From Tamarix chinensis (Eukaryota > Streptophyta > Magnoliopsida > Caryophyllales > Tamaricaceae), in contig CM060177.1 in assembly GCA_030549775.1 (NCBI GenBank), positions 67,447,638 through 67,511,637 of the forward strand: a DNA stretch of 64,000 bases, written 5' to 3'. Shown here piece after piece: positions 46,701 to 59,217 of the stretch. Every line of letters starts with the position of its first letter. Position 1 is the stretch's first letter. The notes beneath the pieces were generated by a model, which saw nothing but the letters and a program-made list of their open reading frames with translations, did no database searches and had not been told where the DNA came from. The position numbers and the translations under genes are program-made.

Positions 46701-47446
46701 ATACAACTTCTTAATATGGCCCTTCTTACGACATCCATATTAGATGATAATCTTAGATATGCTATTCCTCAACTTTGAATTAGACTTCTCATTCGTACCA
46801 TAACCCCATTCTTGAGGTTTGCCTCTAGCTATAAGTCCCTCACTATATGAGTTACAGGAACCACCTCTAGTTAACTAATTCTCAATCACTTCCCATTATA
46901 ATAAGGCAGTCTTAACATCATCAAGAACCAACTCAACATACTTCTCATATAGTATGGTCTCATGAAAATGTTTGTAATCAATAGGTAAAGAATACAACAA
47001 TGTAATAGCAAGATCTTCATCCTATAATTTGTCATCTATATTCCTCTAATCTATAATTATTGAGTAAAAATCATCAAGATGAGATTTTAGGAATTGTTCC
47101 TTACCAAATTTCAACTTGTGTGACTTGCTCTTCAATAATAAGTGATGTGTCATCGACTTCGTCATCTATAGAGACTCCATCTTGAGCCATGGAGATGACA
47201 TCATTGTTTTTTTAGCCACCTCATATATGTCCTCATTAGACAAACACAATTGTATGGTGTAAAGGCCTTTTCATATTTTTCCTCAAATTTCTTATCTATC
47301 ATCGAATCGAGATTATTTGATTTCCTAAGTAATGCCTTCTCTAATATATTCTGAATCAAGATTGTCTTCATCTTTAACTTCCATAAGCCGAAGTTCATGG
47401 ATTGATCAAGATTTTCTATATCAAATCTTGTAGATATCCTAAACAT
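43775..47446 (-). pseudogene. Ty1/copia gag-pol remnant
   Basis: Read on the minus strand from 47446: gag (FGLWKLKMKTILIQ), a knuckle-like GCRKKGHIKK (about 46740), a gag-pre-integrase segment at 46504-46253 (KVKMHDGVVRTLFNVKYVP), integrase at 45808-45623 (CLKKDNGLKFVEHSF, RRPQQNEVVERMNRTLL), RT (LYVDDMLIVA, about 44420), and part of RNase H ending at the LTR boundary at 43774. There are numerous stops, many of them TAG/TAA where CAG/CAA is expected. RNase H is incomplete and the 3' LTR is missing. Confidence 0.9.
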
Positions 47447-47452
47447 GAAACC

Positions 47453-47469
47453 TATGCTTTGATATCAAT
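47453..47469 (-). other. Primer-binding site of the copia element
   Basis: The minus strand reads TTGATATCAAAGCATAG directly after the LTR end, a degenerate tRNA-Met primer site (consensus TGGTATCAGAGC). Confidence 0.7.
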
Positions 47470-47470
47470 T

Positions 47471-48943
47471 TGGTAGGGAACAATACCAATTTAAAAAAAC
47501 TAAGATCTAATTAGAATAAATTAGAACATACAAGAATTGAGAAGAGAAGAGCACTCAATAACATAGATTGAGGAAATATATGATCACATTGATGTGACGT
47601 AATTGTGATTATAGAGAGGATAAAAAAATCATCATATAAATCACCAAGGAATTACAAGAGAATTCCTAAGGAGAGAAGAGGATGCTGCTATGCTAATTAG
47701 GGTTCTTATCATATGGTATTTATACTATACAAGAATGTCACAAATACAGGCCCCTTGTGTTTTTTTTCCAACTTTAACAATCTTTAGTATTTTAGCTTTA
47801 AATTCTTCATTTCACCTATAATAGTGCTAGTTCTTGATGTGTTTGAAATCTAGATGAAAGATATACAACTTTTATGTTCAAAACATTTCAACATTTCGGT
47901 TGCAATAACGTTAAAGCTTCACATCTTTCTAGCATAACAGTTCTACTCCAAATTCCTCCAAAATACTTCTCACACCAATCCAAGCTACTATACACACAAA
48001 ATATGACTCACAAGATCATATTAACCATGTTAATACTGCATCTTACCCAGTTTACAAATCTTATCTGATCTAGTTTGATTGGAATGCAATACTATAGGTT
48101 TAATTAATGTCGGCAATGGACTAAATCACCTTCCGAGCTCACAAATGAAAAGAGGTCTCTAGAAAGATGTTATCACTACCAAAAATATGTAAATATATTG
48201 AAATAGCCTATTATAATACATACGTTTATCCTTATGTTTCATGATATTTAGATTAAATAGAAGGTATTGATTGTGTCATCCATACTTACTCAATCACACT
48301 CTTTCTCTCTCACCAAGTAATAATAACCTTAAACAAATAACACCTTGTTTACACATGGCTATGGTAACATTAGTCATAATTTTTGAGGGGCCCAATGCTA
48401 TCTCTCTAATGTCATGAGAGGGACAAAATTCAAATTGATAATCTATACGCCTCTATATGATTGACACCATGTCTAATCATTGCCTTTATAATCACTCCTA
48501 ATAGACGCAATATTTGGTAAAGCAAAATATCATGATCATCATTCTTCCATGTATGAAGATCTCAAGTAATAGGAAAATATTCTCTTTGGAAAACATTAAA
48601 GACAAATCAAGCAACATTTAATGTAGTATCCTCCTATTAGGTTGGTCTAATAACATATTACATAACATTTATCTATGTTATTAGTCTAATATCTCATATC
48701 AATTATCAAAGGACAAATGATCATCAACTAATCATCATAGTAGAATATGATCACTAATATCCCTTAATTAAGTGATGCTAGACTAGGGACAATCATTAAA
48801 TAATAATCTTTCTATTATTTAGTAGAGTTCCACAATCCCGTCACATACTTGATTATCTACATAAAGAATAATTACTCAAAGGGATAACAACATTTAAATA
48901 AATAACCATAAACTATAATTAGTTCTAGGGCATATTTACAACA
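47471..48943 (-). repeat. Copia 5' LTR (1,473 bp)
   Basis: On the minus strand it starts TGTTGTAAATATGCCCTAGA, close to the known start of Angela/BARE-type LTRs, and ends CCCTACCA before the primer-binding site. A TATA-like GTATAAATACC on the minus strand lies at about 47727. There is no opposite LTR in the window. Confidence 0.75.
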
Positions 48944-48959
48944 ACACCATAAACTTACT

Positions 48960-49450
48960 AGCCGCTAAGCCCGATGAAAACATCAGTAGCTCTATGAACT
49001 GGGTGTTGTACTATCTTACTTTTATGCCTCCTTAAGTAAGCTATATGAACACCTTTAACTTGGCCTTCTCAAGGCTCTCCTACAAAAACTTGGTGTGGAT
49101 CTTCATCTTTAGCTTCTTCCAAGACATCGACAATCCTACCTGCACATGACGACTAACCCACCAGTTATCTGTGGATCCGTTGAGGAAGACAATTGTTATA
49201 CTCACCTTCTTAGTAGATAGAAAATCAAACACCTCATAGGCCTTATACAAGTCTCGGATCAATGCCTTCTAGATGATAGGTTCCTTACCATCAATGTGGA
49301 TCTATGGATGGTGTGTAGTTACTCTCTAAAGCTAGTCCTCTTTGATACCCTCCAATGGTGATGCATAGGTGGTGGTGGTAGTTGTGGTCGAGGTGCTGGT
49401 CATGAGCACATAATGAACTTGATAAAATCTTTTAAGGTTTCCTCTAAGAG
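48960..49450 (-). pseudogene. Gypsy gag fragment
   Basis: The minus-strand translation gives YKAYEVFDFLSTKKVSI, FLNGSTDNWW, then SWKKLKMKIHTKFL, EKAKL and YNTQFIEL. This matches the plant gypsy gag order (A..L.G.A..WW, then W..L...F...FI, KE..F..L, Y...F.EL). Stops interrupt it. The Athila-like element has inserted just upstream of it. Confidence 0.65.
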
Positions 49451-49455
49451 AACAA
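49451..49455. repeat. Target site duplication AACAA (left)
   Basis: Identical to 55857-55861. Confidence 0.9.
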
Positions 49456-51263
49456 TGGTGTGGCCGTATCCGGCACGTAAATTAAACCTTCTTGTTGTCA
49501 CTTGTAGTACTGGTAAATAAGGGTATCGTTCTAGGCCGAGGATTGAGAGGGCTTACCTTTATCTAACTAGCTTAAAAATAAAAATAAAAATAAAAATCCA
49601 AAATAACACAAAATAAATAAATAACTACAAATACTAATGGGGGTTATAAAAATAATACAAGGAATAAATAAAACAAAATAAACTAATGGGAAACCCGTAG
49701 ATATGAGAAATATGTTAGGGAAATAAAAATCTACCACTAGATTAGGTCGTAATATAATATTTATTTCTAAGTCATCTTTTAATCATGAGAATGAGATCGA
49801 CCAAGTTGTACACCAAAAGCAGGTCCATACACCTTATATTACTTCCCTTAATTAATTAATACGACAAAGCGCTAATATTAACCCTATTAAATACTAGCAG
49901 TATAGCAGCAACAAGCGGCTCCTATATTTAACTATATTTAATTCATTAAGTATAATTGGAAGGCTATCAATCTAAGTACCCAAAATAGTACAAAAAGCAT
50001 GTCTAGCTGTATTTCCTTTCCTTGAACCACACGTATCGAAACGTTTTACTACTTTGGTTAGAATAAAAAAAACTATTAGGTGAATTGTTATCTAACCTAG
50101 CTGCAATTTATACATATAAATTCTAGTATATTTAGATGGCCACCTAGTAGGAAAATAATCCTACATACTGTCACTTATGAGGAAACCAGAGTAAGGCAAG
50201 TACCAAATAAACTATACTTGACAGAATTACACATGTAAATGATAGCAATTAACATAGAGTCAAGAAACAATCTCACGAAAAAAAGAAAATAAAATTATAA
50301 TTCAAACCCTAATCTAGGGTTTCAATTTATTCCCTAATACTAAATAATTAGTCAATCATAATTATAGAATTAATTACACAGAAATATATATCTAAAATAT
50401 AAATTAAAATAAGAGAAAGAAATAACCGGATATAATTTTGAATCAAAGATCAAGAATATATTCAGATAAAAATTAATTTTATCTGAAATAAATTCTACCG
50501 GTTAAAATTCTTCCCTATTATTTTATCTTCTTCTTTGCCTTTATTTCCGTGTAACAAATTTCTTTCCTTCCAGCTGGTGTTTGACGTGTTGCTGCCGCGC
50601 CGAAGGTTGCTGCTCAGCCTCGGTTTCAGTGCCTGACGTGTGGCTTATTTTCTTTCTTTTCGTGTAGGCCCTCTTGGGTGCCTAACGGCAGAGGCAGCCT
50701 ACGCCCTATTCTCCTCCAAATGCCATCCCTTTTATAATTTAATGCAGCCTCTCTGTTTGTCGTTTGAGCCTTTCCACGTCAGCCATTCTTTTATTCTCGA
50801 TCCGTGCTTGCTCGTCTCGGGTTCATGTGGCGGCTACCTTTTCTTTCTTTTCGTATGACTGCCACGCCAACCCTGCTGACTTTCCTCCTTCTACCTGTAT
50901 GCTCACTGGCTCATTTGGCTTCTCGTTCCGGGCCTTTGGTTTTGTCTCTCGCCGCTGCATCTTTTCTTCCATTCTTGTTTCGGGCCTTTGGGCCTTCGGC
51001 TTTTAACCTATTGGTCCAAAGGTCCAAATCTTTTTTTTCTTTTATTTGAAAACAATACCTGCAAAATAAAATTTAATAAATATTAATAAATAATATTTTA
51101 TTTTAAATTTACTTAATTTATATCAGTTTAGCTCAAATAATAATATTTATGTAATTTTTACCACTTAAGCATAAAACAATAATTGTTCCCCTATATTAGT
51201 TAAATAAACTACCAAAAACTAAGATTATAAGGATATAAAATGTGTCAAAATATGAACTTATCA
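49456..51263 (-). repeat. 3' LTR of the Athila-like element
   Basis: Minus-strand start TGATAAGTTCATATTTTGAC and end GGCCACACCA. It carries a GC-rich core at 50560-51030. Frames at 50640-51049 lie in this core and are not genes. Confidence 0.9.
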
Positions 51264-52493
51264 CACCCCCACACTTAGCTTCTTGCTTTTCCTCAAGCAA
51301 GTTATTACTTTAAACAAATAAAATTATATTTACTAGCCACTTTCGTAGGTCTCATGATTACACTTAGCATGTGCAACAAGCCATTTAAACCCTTAAGTCA
51401 CCCATCGAGGACGAGTAAGGTCTCGTGAGGGTTTTGCAGATAATATACCCACAAAATCTCACACACAAAAAATAAAAATAAAATAATATTATAAAAATAA
51501 AAAACACACATAACACCCTTAACCATTTTTTTTCTCAGAATCCTTTACTTTCAAAAGTCAAGATTAACAATCAATCAATATTCAGCATTGGGAGATTTAA
51601 AGAATCAATCTCAACATATGGTTCACACATAAACATGATAGGTATGAACAAATCAATATTATGGATGAAAATCTACCGCGCCTTAGTCACATCAAGATTC
51701 ATCCTCACTATGGATACCCTCTATTTTTTCTCTCTTAGATTCATGGCTACAAATGTATATAAATACTCATGTATGTGAGATAATATGATAAAGATAACAA
51801 ACAACTCACATATATAAACAAAGAAGGCTCATGTTCTTGTGGATAAAACCTCATGAAAGATACCAAATACTTGCCAAATGGACCGAACCATATGCTTAAC
51901 TGTTGTGACTAATCTACATTTTAGAAGTGTGGTGCTAAAAATGTGAAGAGCTAGTGGAATGTAATAATTAGATGAAATATAAGATTAACTCCACATCAAT
52001 GATTAATGGTTCAAAAGCTCACTAAGGAATATGATGAATCTCAACATGCCATGTTGGTGATGAGACAATCATACATATTCTTTCTCCATTCAAATTTAGG
52101 CACATAGATATGTGTTCCCTATATAAAAATTAACATAAAAAATCTCCACTTGCTTTATCTCGATTTTATGATCATCTTTTTGTTAGATTTCAAAGATATA
52201 CTCCTCATTGACTAATTAAGGGGTCCTGCGACTATAAAAATACTAAACACTCTAAAAACTCTAATTTTTTTCTTTTGTTTTATTGCGAAAACATAAAACA
52301 GACACACAAACCCACACTTAAATCACACATTTTCCTCAATGTGTAAACAACTGGAGAAACATGTAATTTAATCTATGGAGAAAACAAAATAAATAAATAA
52401 ATAACTAAAGGATAGAAAACTCCCTTATGTCATTGGGTTGCCTCCCAAGTAGCACTTGTTTTTCGTCTTCAGCCCGACATGATCTCGATTTAC

Positions 52494-53291
52494 TCATTCA
52501 AGGTGGGACATCCACTTGAGAGCTGCTTCACCAAATCCTTCCTTGTGATGAGCATCTTTATCTTGTAAGGAAGAAAAAGATAAAATATTAGATTTAATGA
52601 AAGATTTGATCCAGCAAGAACGTAACTTACCTATCATAAAATTTAAGTAGGTGTGTACAGAGAGAATGTTTTGTCCCATTCCCATGTATTGTGATCTCTC
52701 TATTGAAGGAAGACCATATTTTCCCATCTCTAAATCTTTAAACACATCCTTCCAACATAACCTCTCCTTTGGAGGATCACGCTTCTTATTAAATGTATCC
52801 AAGATGATTTGATTACTCTCTTCACTCTTGGATCTATATGACACGCTAAAAGAGGGAAAACAAGGAGTGTGGTCAACATAAATAAAATCAAAGTGGTTCA
52901 AAGGCTTACCTTGTGTCTCATGGTTATCTCCAAGAAAAATTGGGGAATAAATGTTCAAAGATGGTCTATGATAGATGAAAGTGATAGTCTTTCCACCCAT
53001 ATTCTTCTCTTTGTTCACTTGATCCTCATTTTGATGAGATTCTTCTTCTACTTTTATAAGGTCTTCTTCTGCATGATCTTGCTTTTCAATGTTTTCCATG
53101 GGAACCTCCTTAACTAGCTCATCCTTACATTCAGATATGACATCATCACCCTCATAACTCTCACTTGAGTTTGGAACTGAAGTACTAGAGAGCTCTTCTT
53201 GTGCTTGTGATTGATTCATCATGTTTATCATATAACTCATTTTCTCCTCTAGCACTGACATCCTTTCATTTTGCATAATCTGACTCTGCAT
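52494..53291 (-). CDS. Hypothetical 265-residue frame inside the Athila-like element
   Basis: It starts with a heptad-like segment (residues 1-30, ERMSVLEEKMSYMINMMNQ). A Glu/Asp/Lys-rich stretch follows (about 45-95), then an uncharged middle part (GKTITFIYHRPSLNIYSPIF), then WKDVFKDLEMGKYGLPSIER near residues 180-199. The start of this frame overlaps a gag-like region in another frame, so it is probably the downstream half of a longer element-encoded protein separated by a frameshift near 53285-53310. I do not know its function; no enzymatic motif is visible. Confidence 0.55.
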   Translation of the reverse strand: MQSQIMQNERMSVLEEKMSYMINMMNQSQAQEELSSTSVPNSSESYEGDDVISECKDELVKEVPMENIEKQDHAEEDLIKVEEESHQNEDQVNKEKNMGGKTITFIYHRPSLNIYSPIFLGDNHETQGKPLNHFDFIYVDHTPCFPSFSVSYRSKSEESNQIILDTFNKKRDPPKERLCWKDVFKDLEMGKYGLPSIERSQYMGMGQNILSVHTYLNFMIGKLRSCWIKSFIKSNILSFSSLQDKDAHHKEGFGEAALKWMSHLE

Positions 53292-53310
53292 TAGTTGATT
53301 TTCCCATTTT

Positions 53311-53782
53311 TCAATGCTTCAATAAGCTTATCCATTTTTTCTGAACTTGAGGGTTATGAAACTGGAGAAGATTCTTGTTGATGATATTGATAATATTTTG
53401 AAGCTTCATATTTTTGTGTGTAAGGTTCTTGATATGGAACTTGATAATGATCATCCATCTATGATCCAAAGTTGGGTTGATGCCTAATTCTAGAATAGTA
53501 TGTGCTTGTATAGGGATCATCTCCTTGAAAACCATTGAAAGACTGAGCACCGGATTGTGTCCATCCTCCTCCTCTCATAGCTTGTTCATGGTAAGCATAT
53601 GGATTTCCTTGCGTATGACACACTCCACTTGTATTAATAACTCCAGTAGCTTTAGCTACTTGCAAAACAAGAGCAGTGAGTTTGTTAAGTTTATCATCAA
53701 GATTGCTTGAACTTACCTCATTTACTCTTGCGTTAAGATTCGTGCAAAGTTGTCCATAGCCAAAGGATCCTCTCATAGCCAC
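53311..53782 (-). pseudogene. Athila-like gag C-terminal fragment
   Basis: The minus strand encodes SGVCHTQGNPYAYHEQ, then GGGWTQSGAQSFNGFQGDDP and RHQPNFGS. This matches the cysteine-motif and proline/tyrosine-rich tail of Athila-type gag (CG.C...GHPT.....EQAN...G......DPYS.TYN.GW..HPN). The knuckle cysteines are partly lost. Two in-frame stops follow (near 53457 and 53360), then a frame change into the 53291-52494 frame. Confidence 0.75.
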
Positions 53783-53937
53783 CTGAAAACACTAACACTT
53801 CAAAGGAAAAGGTTAAGAGCAAAACAAAACACACCAAAAATCCTAAATAACCTAAAACAAAAATAAAAGAAAAAACACAAACACTAAAAATAAAAACACA
53901 CTAAAAATACTAGCAAAATAAAGATGAAGTTACCAAT

Positions 53938-53989
53938 CCCCGGTAATGGCGCCAAAAATTGGTGTGTCCTCGGCAACGACGCCAAAAAT
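53938..53989 (-). other. Duplicated tRNA-Asp-type primer-binding site
   Basis: After the LTR end the minus strand reads ATTTT, TGGCGTCGTTGCCGAGGA, then CACACCAATTTT, and TGGCGCCATTACCGGGG. Each half resembles the complement of a plant tRNA-Asp 3' end. The repeat also includes the last bases of the LTR (CACACCA). Confidence 0.8.
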
Positions 53990-55856
53990 TGGTGTGGCCA
54001 TAGCTGACACGCAATTTAAACCCTCTTGTTGTCACTTGTAGTACTGGTAAATAAGGGTATCGTTCTAGGCTGAGGATTGAGAGGGCTTATCTTTATCTAA
54101 CTAGCTTAAAAATAAAAATAAAAATAAAAATACAAATAAAAATCCTAAATAGCACAAAATAAATAAATAAATAAAAATACTAATGGGGGTTATAAAAATA
54201 AGAAAAGGAATAAATAAAATAAAATAAACTAATAATAATAAAAATAATGGAAATAATGGGAAACCCGCAGATATGAGAAATATGTTAGGGAAATAAAAAT
54301 CCACTAGATTAGGTCATAATATAATATTTATTTCTAAGTCATCTTTTAATCATGAGAATGAGATCGACCAAGTTGTACACCAAAAGCAGGTCCATACACC
54401 TTATATTACTTCCCTTAATTAATTAATGCGACAAAGTGCTAATATTAACCCTATTAAATACTAGCAGTATAGCAGCAACAAGCGGCTCCTATATTTAACT
54501 AGATTTAATGCATTAAGTATAATTGGAAGGCTGTCAATCTAAGTACCCAAACTAGTACAAAAAGCATGTGTAGTTGTATGTCCTTTCCTTGACCCACACG
54601 TATCGAAACGTTTTACTACTTCTGTTAGAATCACAAAACTATTAGGTGAATTATTATCTAACCTAGCTACAATTTATACATATAAATTCTAGTATATTTA
54701 GATGGCCACCTTGCAGGCAAATAATCATACATACTGTCACTTATGAGGAAACCAGAACAAGGCATGCACCAAATAAACTATACTTGACAGCATTACACAT
54801 ATTAACGATAGCAATTAACATAGAGTCAAGAAACAATCTCATGAAACAAAGAAAATAAAATTATAATTCAAACCCTAATCCAGGGTTTCAATTTATTCCC
54901 TAACAATAAATAATTAGCCAGTCATAATTATAGAATTAATTACATAGAAATATATATCTAAAATAGAAATTAAAATAAGAGAAAGAAACAACCAGATTTA
55001 ATTTTAAATCAAAGATCAAGAATATATTCAAATAAAAATTAATTTATCTGAAATAAATTCTATTGGTATAAATTCTTCCCTCTTATTTTCTCTTCTTCTT
55101 TGCCTTTATTTCTATGCAAAAAATTTCTTTCCTTCTGGCTGGTGTCTAACGGGTTGCTGCCGCGCCGAAGGCTGCTGCTCAGCCTCAATTTTAGTGCCTG
55201 ACGTGCAGCTCTCGTCCTTGCTGCCGCTGTGCGGCTTATTTTCTTTCTTTTTGTGAGGGCCCTCTTGGGTGCCTAACGACAGAGGCAACCTACACCCTAT
55301 TCTCCTCCAGACGCCATCCCTTTTATAATTTCATGCAACCTCTCTGTTTGTCGTTCGAGCCTTTCCACGTCAGCCCTTCTTTTATTCTCGATCAGCGCTC
55401 GCTCGTCTCGGGTTCATGCGGCGGTTACCTTTTCTTTCTTTTCGTGTGGCTGCCACATCAACCCTGCTGACTTTCCTCCTTTGACCTGTGCACTCACCGG
55501 CTCGTTTGGCTTCTTGTTCCAGGCCTTTGGTTTTGTCTCTCGCCGCTGCATCTTTTCTTCCGTTCTTGTTTCGGGCCTTTGGGCCTTCGGCTTTTGGCCC
55601 GTTGGTCCAAAGGTCCAAATCTTTTTTTTTTCTTTTATTTGAAAATAATACCTGAAAAATAAAATTTAATAAATATAAATAAATAACATTTGATTCTAAA
55701 TTTACTTAATTTATATTATTTTAGCTGAAATAATAATATTTATGTAATTTTGACCCCTTAAGCATAAAACAATAATTATTCCCCTATATTAGTTAAATAA
55801 ACTACCAAAAACTAAGATTATAAGGGTATAAAATGTGTCAAAATATGAGCTTATCA
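53990..55856 (-). repeat. 5' LTR of the Athila-like element
   Basis: 1,867 bp, collinear with 49456-51263. A small segment at about 55200-55235 (CAGCTCTCGTCCTTGCTGCC) is absent from the 3' LTR. The frame at 55382-55618 is in the GC-rich core and is not a gene. Confidence 0.9.
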
Positions 55857-55861
55857 AACAA

Positions 55862-56135
55862 CACGACCATTTAGGGCCATGATAAGCTAGCTACAAGACA
55901 TGAAATGTGTTAAGATGAAAATAATTTCCTATCTTACTAACATATATCTTATATAAAACATTTAAAGGCCACCTAGGCTACCCATTTTTTGATTCCTCAT
56001 AAGTTGATCCAACTATTTGTAAAATCATTAATAAAAAATACAAAATAGGAAAATAAAATTAGGGACAAGGATAAATTGAAAACCAAATCTTTAAACACAA
56101 AATATGGTAATGAAAACCAATATTCAATACTAGCT
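55862..56135. other. Right flank of the Athila-like insertion
   Basis: AT-rich, presumably the 5' leader of the gypsy gag remnant at 48960-49450. I see no coding or repeat structure. Confidence 0.3.
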
Positions 56136-57254
56136 TATAACACCTAAAAATTTTCAATTAATATTTTTTTGTTTAAGTAGAATTGTAAACCATATATAAC
56201 CTATGTTACGACCATAATTAACATAATTCTAGCTTACAAACCATTCTCATACCAATTATAAGGAAAAATAATTTAGAACATGAAACATAACAAATATGGA
56301 ATGAGCAAACTTTTGTTAGTATAAGTAGGAATTTGGGAGATTAATTCAAAATAAAATATTCAAATATAAAAAGGAAATAATTTGGGAGAAGAATTTAAGA
56401 AGGATATCTGGGTCAAAATATGAACTAGGTAACATAACTCTTCGATCGTAACCCCAAACATGAGATATAATTACTCATCCCCAATTAGAGCGTCATAAGT
56501 AGCCTAATCTTCTAGCGGCCTCAATGAATTACACAAACCCAACAGGGTCTTTTACTCATAGGATTGAGTAAAACCTATGAAAATAATAATCAATAGGCTA
56601 TGTACTAAGTAAGGTAACGATATAAACATAACCACATACTCATAACATAACATATGGAAGCATAAGCAAGCATATTAACAAAATGTTAGATAATACTAAT
56701 TCTAAAAGCCCATCATTAGCTACTAACATAATCCATAATACTAATACATTAAGTTTAGAAACCCCATTATTTTTAACCTAGTGGAATGGTCTGGTGCCCC
56801 TGATAGGGACAACACACTTGAGGAACTCTTACCTTTTGGAGGAGTGGATCCAACAAATCTCATGTAAAATACACCGATTCTTAAACTAATGGAATGATTT
56901 AGAGAAGCTCTAAGAGAAAAAAACATATGAGCCCCTATTATCTCTTAATCAAACATAATCAACACCTTATTCTTAGCTCACATAATCTTACACATTAAGG
57001 GAATAATACCTTATTCATTATTACTTATCTTAAGGTCATATTCTTATCTATATTGAGCCTAAGAACCCTATTATTCTTAAACACATGAAATTCTCTACAA
57101 CATCCCTAAAAAAGCCACATTTACGATACTAATACCATCTAGTGGAATGGATATATAACACCTTAGCCTTGACTCCTGTAATCTTTCTCTTTAAATGATT
57201 TGTTTCCTATTAACGGTGCTAATTCTCAATTCACAACTATGAAAAGGGAAAATA
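56136..57254 (+). repeat. LTR fragment, type D
   Basis: It starts TATAACACC (decayed TGTAACACC). Like 39046-39430 it has a TTACGACCATAATTAACATAATTCTAGCTTA block and the ACCATTCTCATACCAATTATAAGG block. A cluster at 56757-57160 has CCATTATTTTTAACCTAGTGG and CCATCTAGTGGAATGG, similar to the type A CCAC..GTGG units. It is cut on the right by the CACTA element. Confidence 0.6.
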
Positions 57255-58194
57255 ATAATGACACATTATTAAAGGTGGTTGGAAAACCATTTCCAAACGT
57301 GGGAAAATTAATGCGCAGGACAATTTTAATAATGGTTATAGTTTAAAACTATTATTTAAACCTCAAAACTAACATTATACATGGTAGTTTTAATAATGAT
57401 ATATGGAAAAACTGTTATTAAAAGCTCCTTTAATAGTAGTTTATATAATAACCATTGTTAAAAGGTCGAGATTTTTTAATAATGGTTATTATAATAACTA
57501 TTATTAAAAGATTTTTGAATAATAGTTCCTATAAGAACTATTATTAAAAACCCCAATCTTCCACCTTCTATTTCGTTCAATTCTTATTTCGTACCAAAAA
57601 TTTCAGACTATCTTATTCTCTGCACCTTCTCTCTCCTACTCTCATTCAATTGCAAACCCTCACACCACTACGCCGTGAACCACCACTCCAACTCCTCTCA
57701 ACTACAGGAAACCACCACTTGTTCTTTTTTGCACTGCCAACTCCAAGCAACCACTCTTTCACTCACACCACCACACCTCTGCCATTCTTAGCATTGTATG
57801 TGCTGCCATTCTTATGCACCTTGCCTGCATTTGGTTCTTCTTGATCTGGGTGTTTGTAGGTGATTGCCACTCTCCTCTTGCTCACTACAGCTCCTTTTAC
57901 GTATGGTTTTGTTCTTCTGGGCGTATATATATATAAATGTATGCATGTTGATAGATGTTGCATTGTTTATTATTGATAAATTACAGTTTGTTGTTGAAAA
58001 ATGTGTGGTTAAATGTGTTAGTGAAAAATGTTGTCGTTCGTTATTGAATTTATTGATACTGTTATATATTAACATGCATGGCTATGTTGGCCATGGCCTT
58101 ACATATATATATAACATGCATGAGTACTTAATTATTAAGAGAAATAAAATACTTAAAAATATTAGTAATGTCACTTGTAAAAACTATATATACT

Positions 58195-58258
<64 letters not shown>

Positions 58259-58597
58259 TTCATTAATAAGTATAGGACACTAAGATATTAGGAAATTTCA
58301 TATAATTAAATGAAAATATATTTTACATATGCACATCATTAAATGAAATTTTCAATTAGAGATGCATATTATTGATTTTTATTTGATGAGGATCAGATAG
58401 AAATAGATAATAATGAAGATATAAAAATGAATAATTAAATAGAGAGGAATAATAGTATATAATAATAATAATAACAATAATAATAATAAATTTTAATAAT
58501 AAGAATAATAATATCGGATTTATTAATGTTTAATTATAGTTAGCTAGGTATAGGTTTATGGTTTATTAGGTTTAATGTTAGTTTGTATTATAATTTA

Positions 58598-58656
58598 TTA
58601 GGGTTAGGGTTAGGGTTAGGGTTAGGTTTAGGGATAGGGATAGAGTTAGGGTTTGG
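58598..58656 (+). repeat. Short (TTAGGG)n-like run
   Basis: About five TTAGGG units, then one TTTAGGG unit and GGATAGGGATAGAG variants, in an AT-rich context inside the CACTA region. Confidence 0.9.
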
Positions 58657-59217
58657 CTTTGGATTTAGCATTCATTATACTAAATATAATAATAAATATT
58701 TTCTCTTATAGCAAACTATTTTATACATTATTCTCAACTCTACTTTTAATAATATCATATTATTATACTTAACCTATATATATATATATATATATATTAT
58801 CTTATTAATATCTATTTGATTTTACTATGTAGAGCTTGAATGATTTGATGATAGTTTATGTTCAGTCGGTTTGTTAAATATATAACTCAAGATTATGTCC
58901 TTATTTTAAATATTTGATGTATAATAAGAGGAAGTTTGATCCAACTTAACTCATTGACAAATGTAGTGGGAGTAAGTGAAAGTATGTGTTTGGTAATATA
59001 TATTTTCTTGATATTTTATGATGAGTATAATAAGGGGAAAAAAAAGAAGGAAAAGAAAGCAATGAGGGTGGTAATATTATAACATATGATATGTGTGCTT
59101 ATTTTTTCAAATGCATTTTTTGACCTTCATCATTGAATATTTATTGTATCAAAAAATAATTTTGTGGTACATTATGGTCAATACATCACATTCTAACATA
59201 ATTTTTTTTGGTATAGA

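Larger units (their letters stand above)
49456..55856 (-). mobile_element. Athila-like non-autonomous LTR retrotransposon (6.4 kb, both LTRs)
   Basis: The LTRs are at 49456-51263 (3') and 53990-55856 (5'), flanked by perfect AACAA. The minus-strand order is: 5' LTR, tRNA-Asp-type primer sites (53968-53985 and again 53938-53954), gag C-terminal region (53782-53311), a 265-codon frame (53291-52494), a 1.2-kb non-coding stretch, the polypurine tract TAAGTGTGGGGGTG (51264-51277), and the 3' LTR. Protease, RT, RNase H and integrase are absent, so it must have moved with enzymes from elsewhere. Its LTRs match the solo LTR at 34818. The LTRs differ in small indels and substitutions, so insertion is not very recent. 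Confidence 0.92.
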
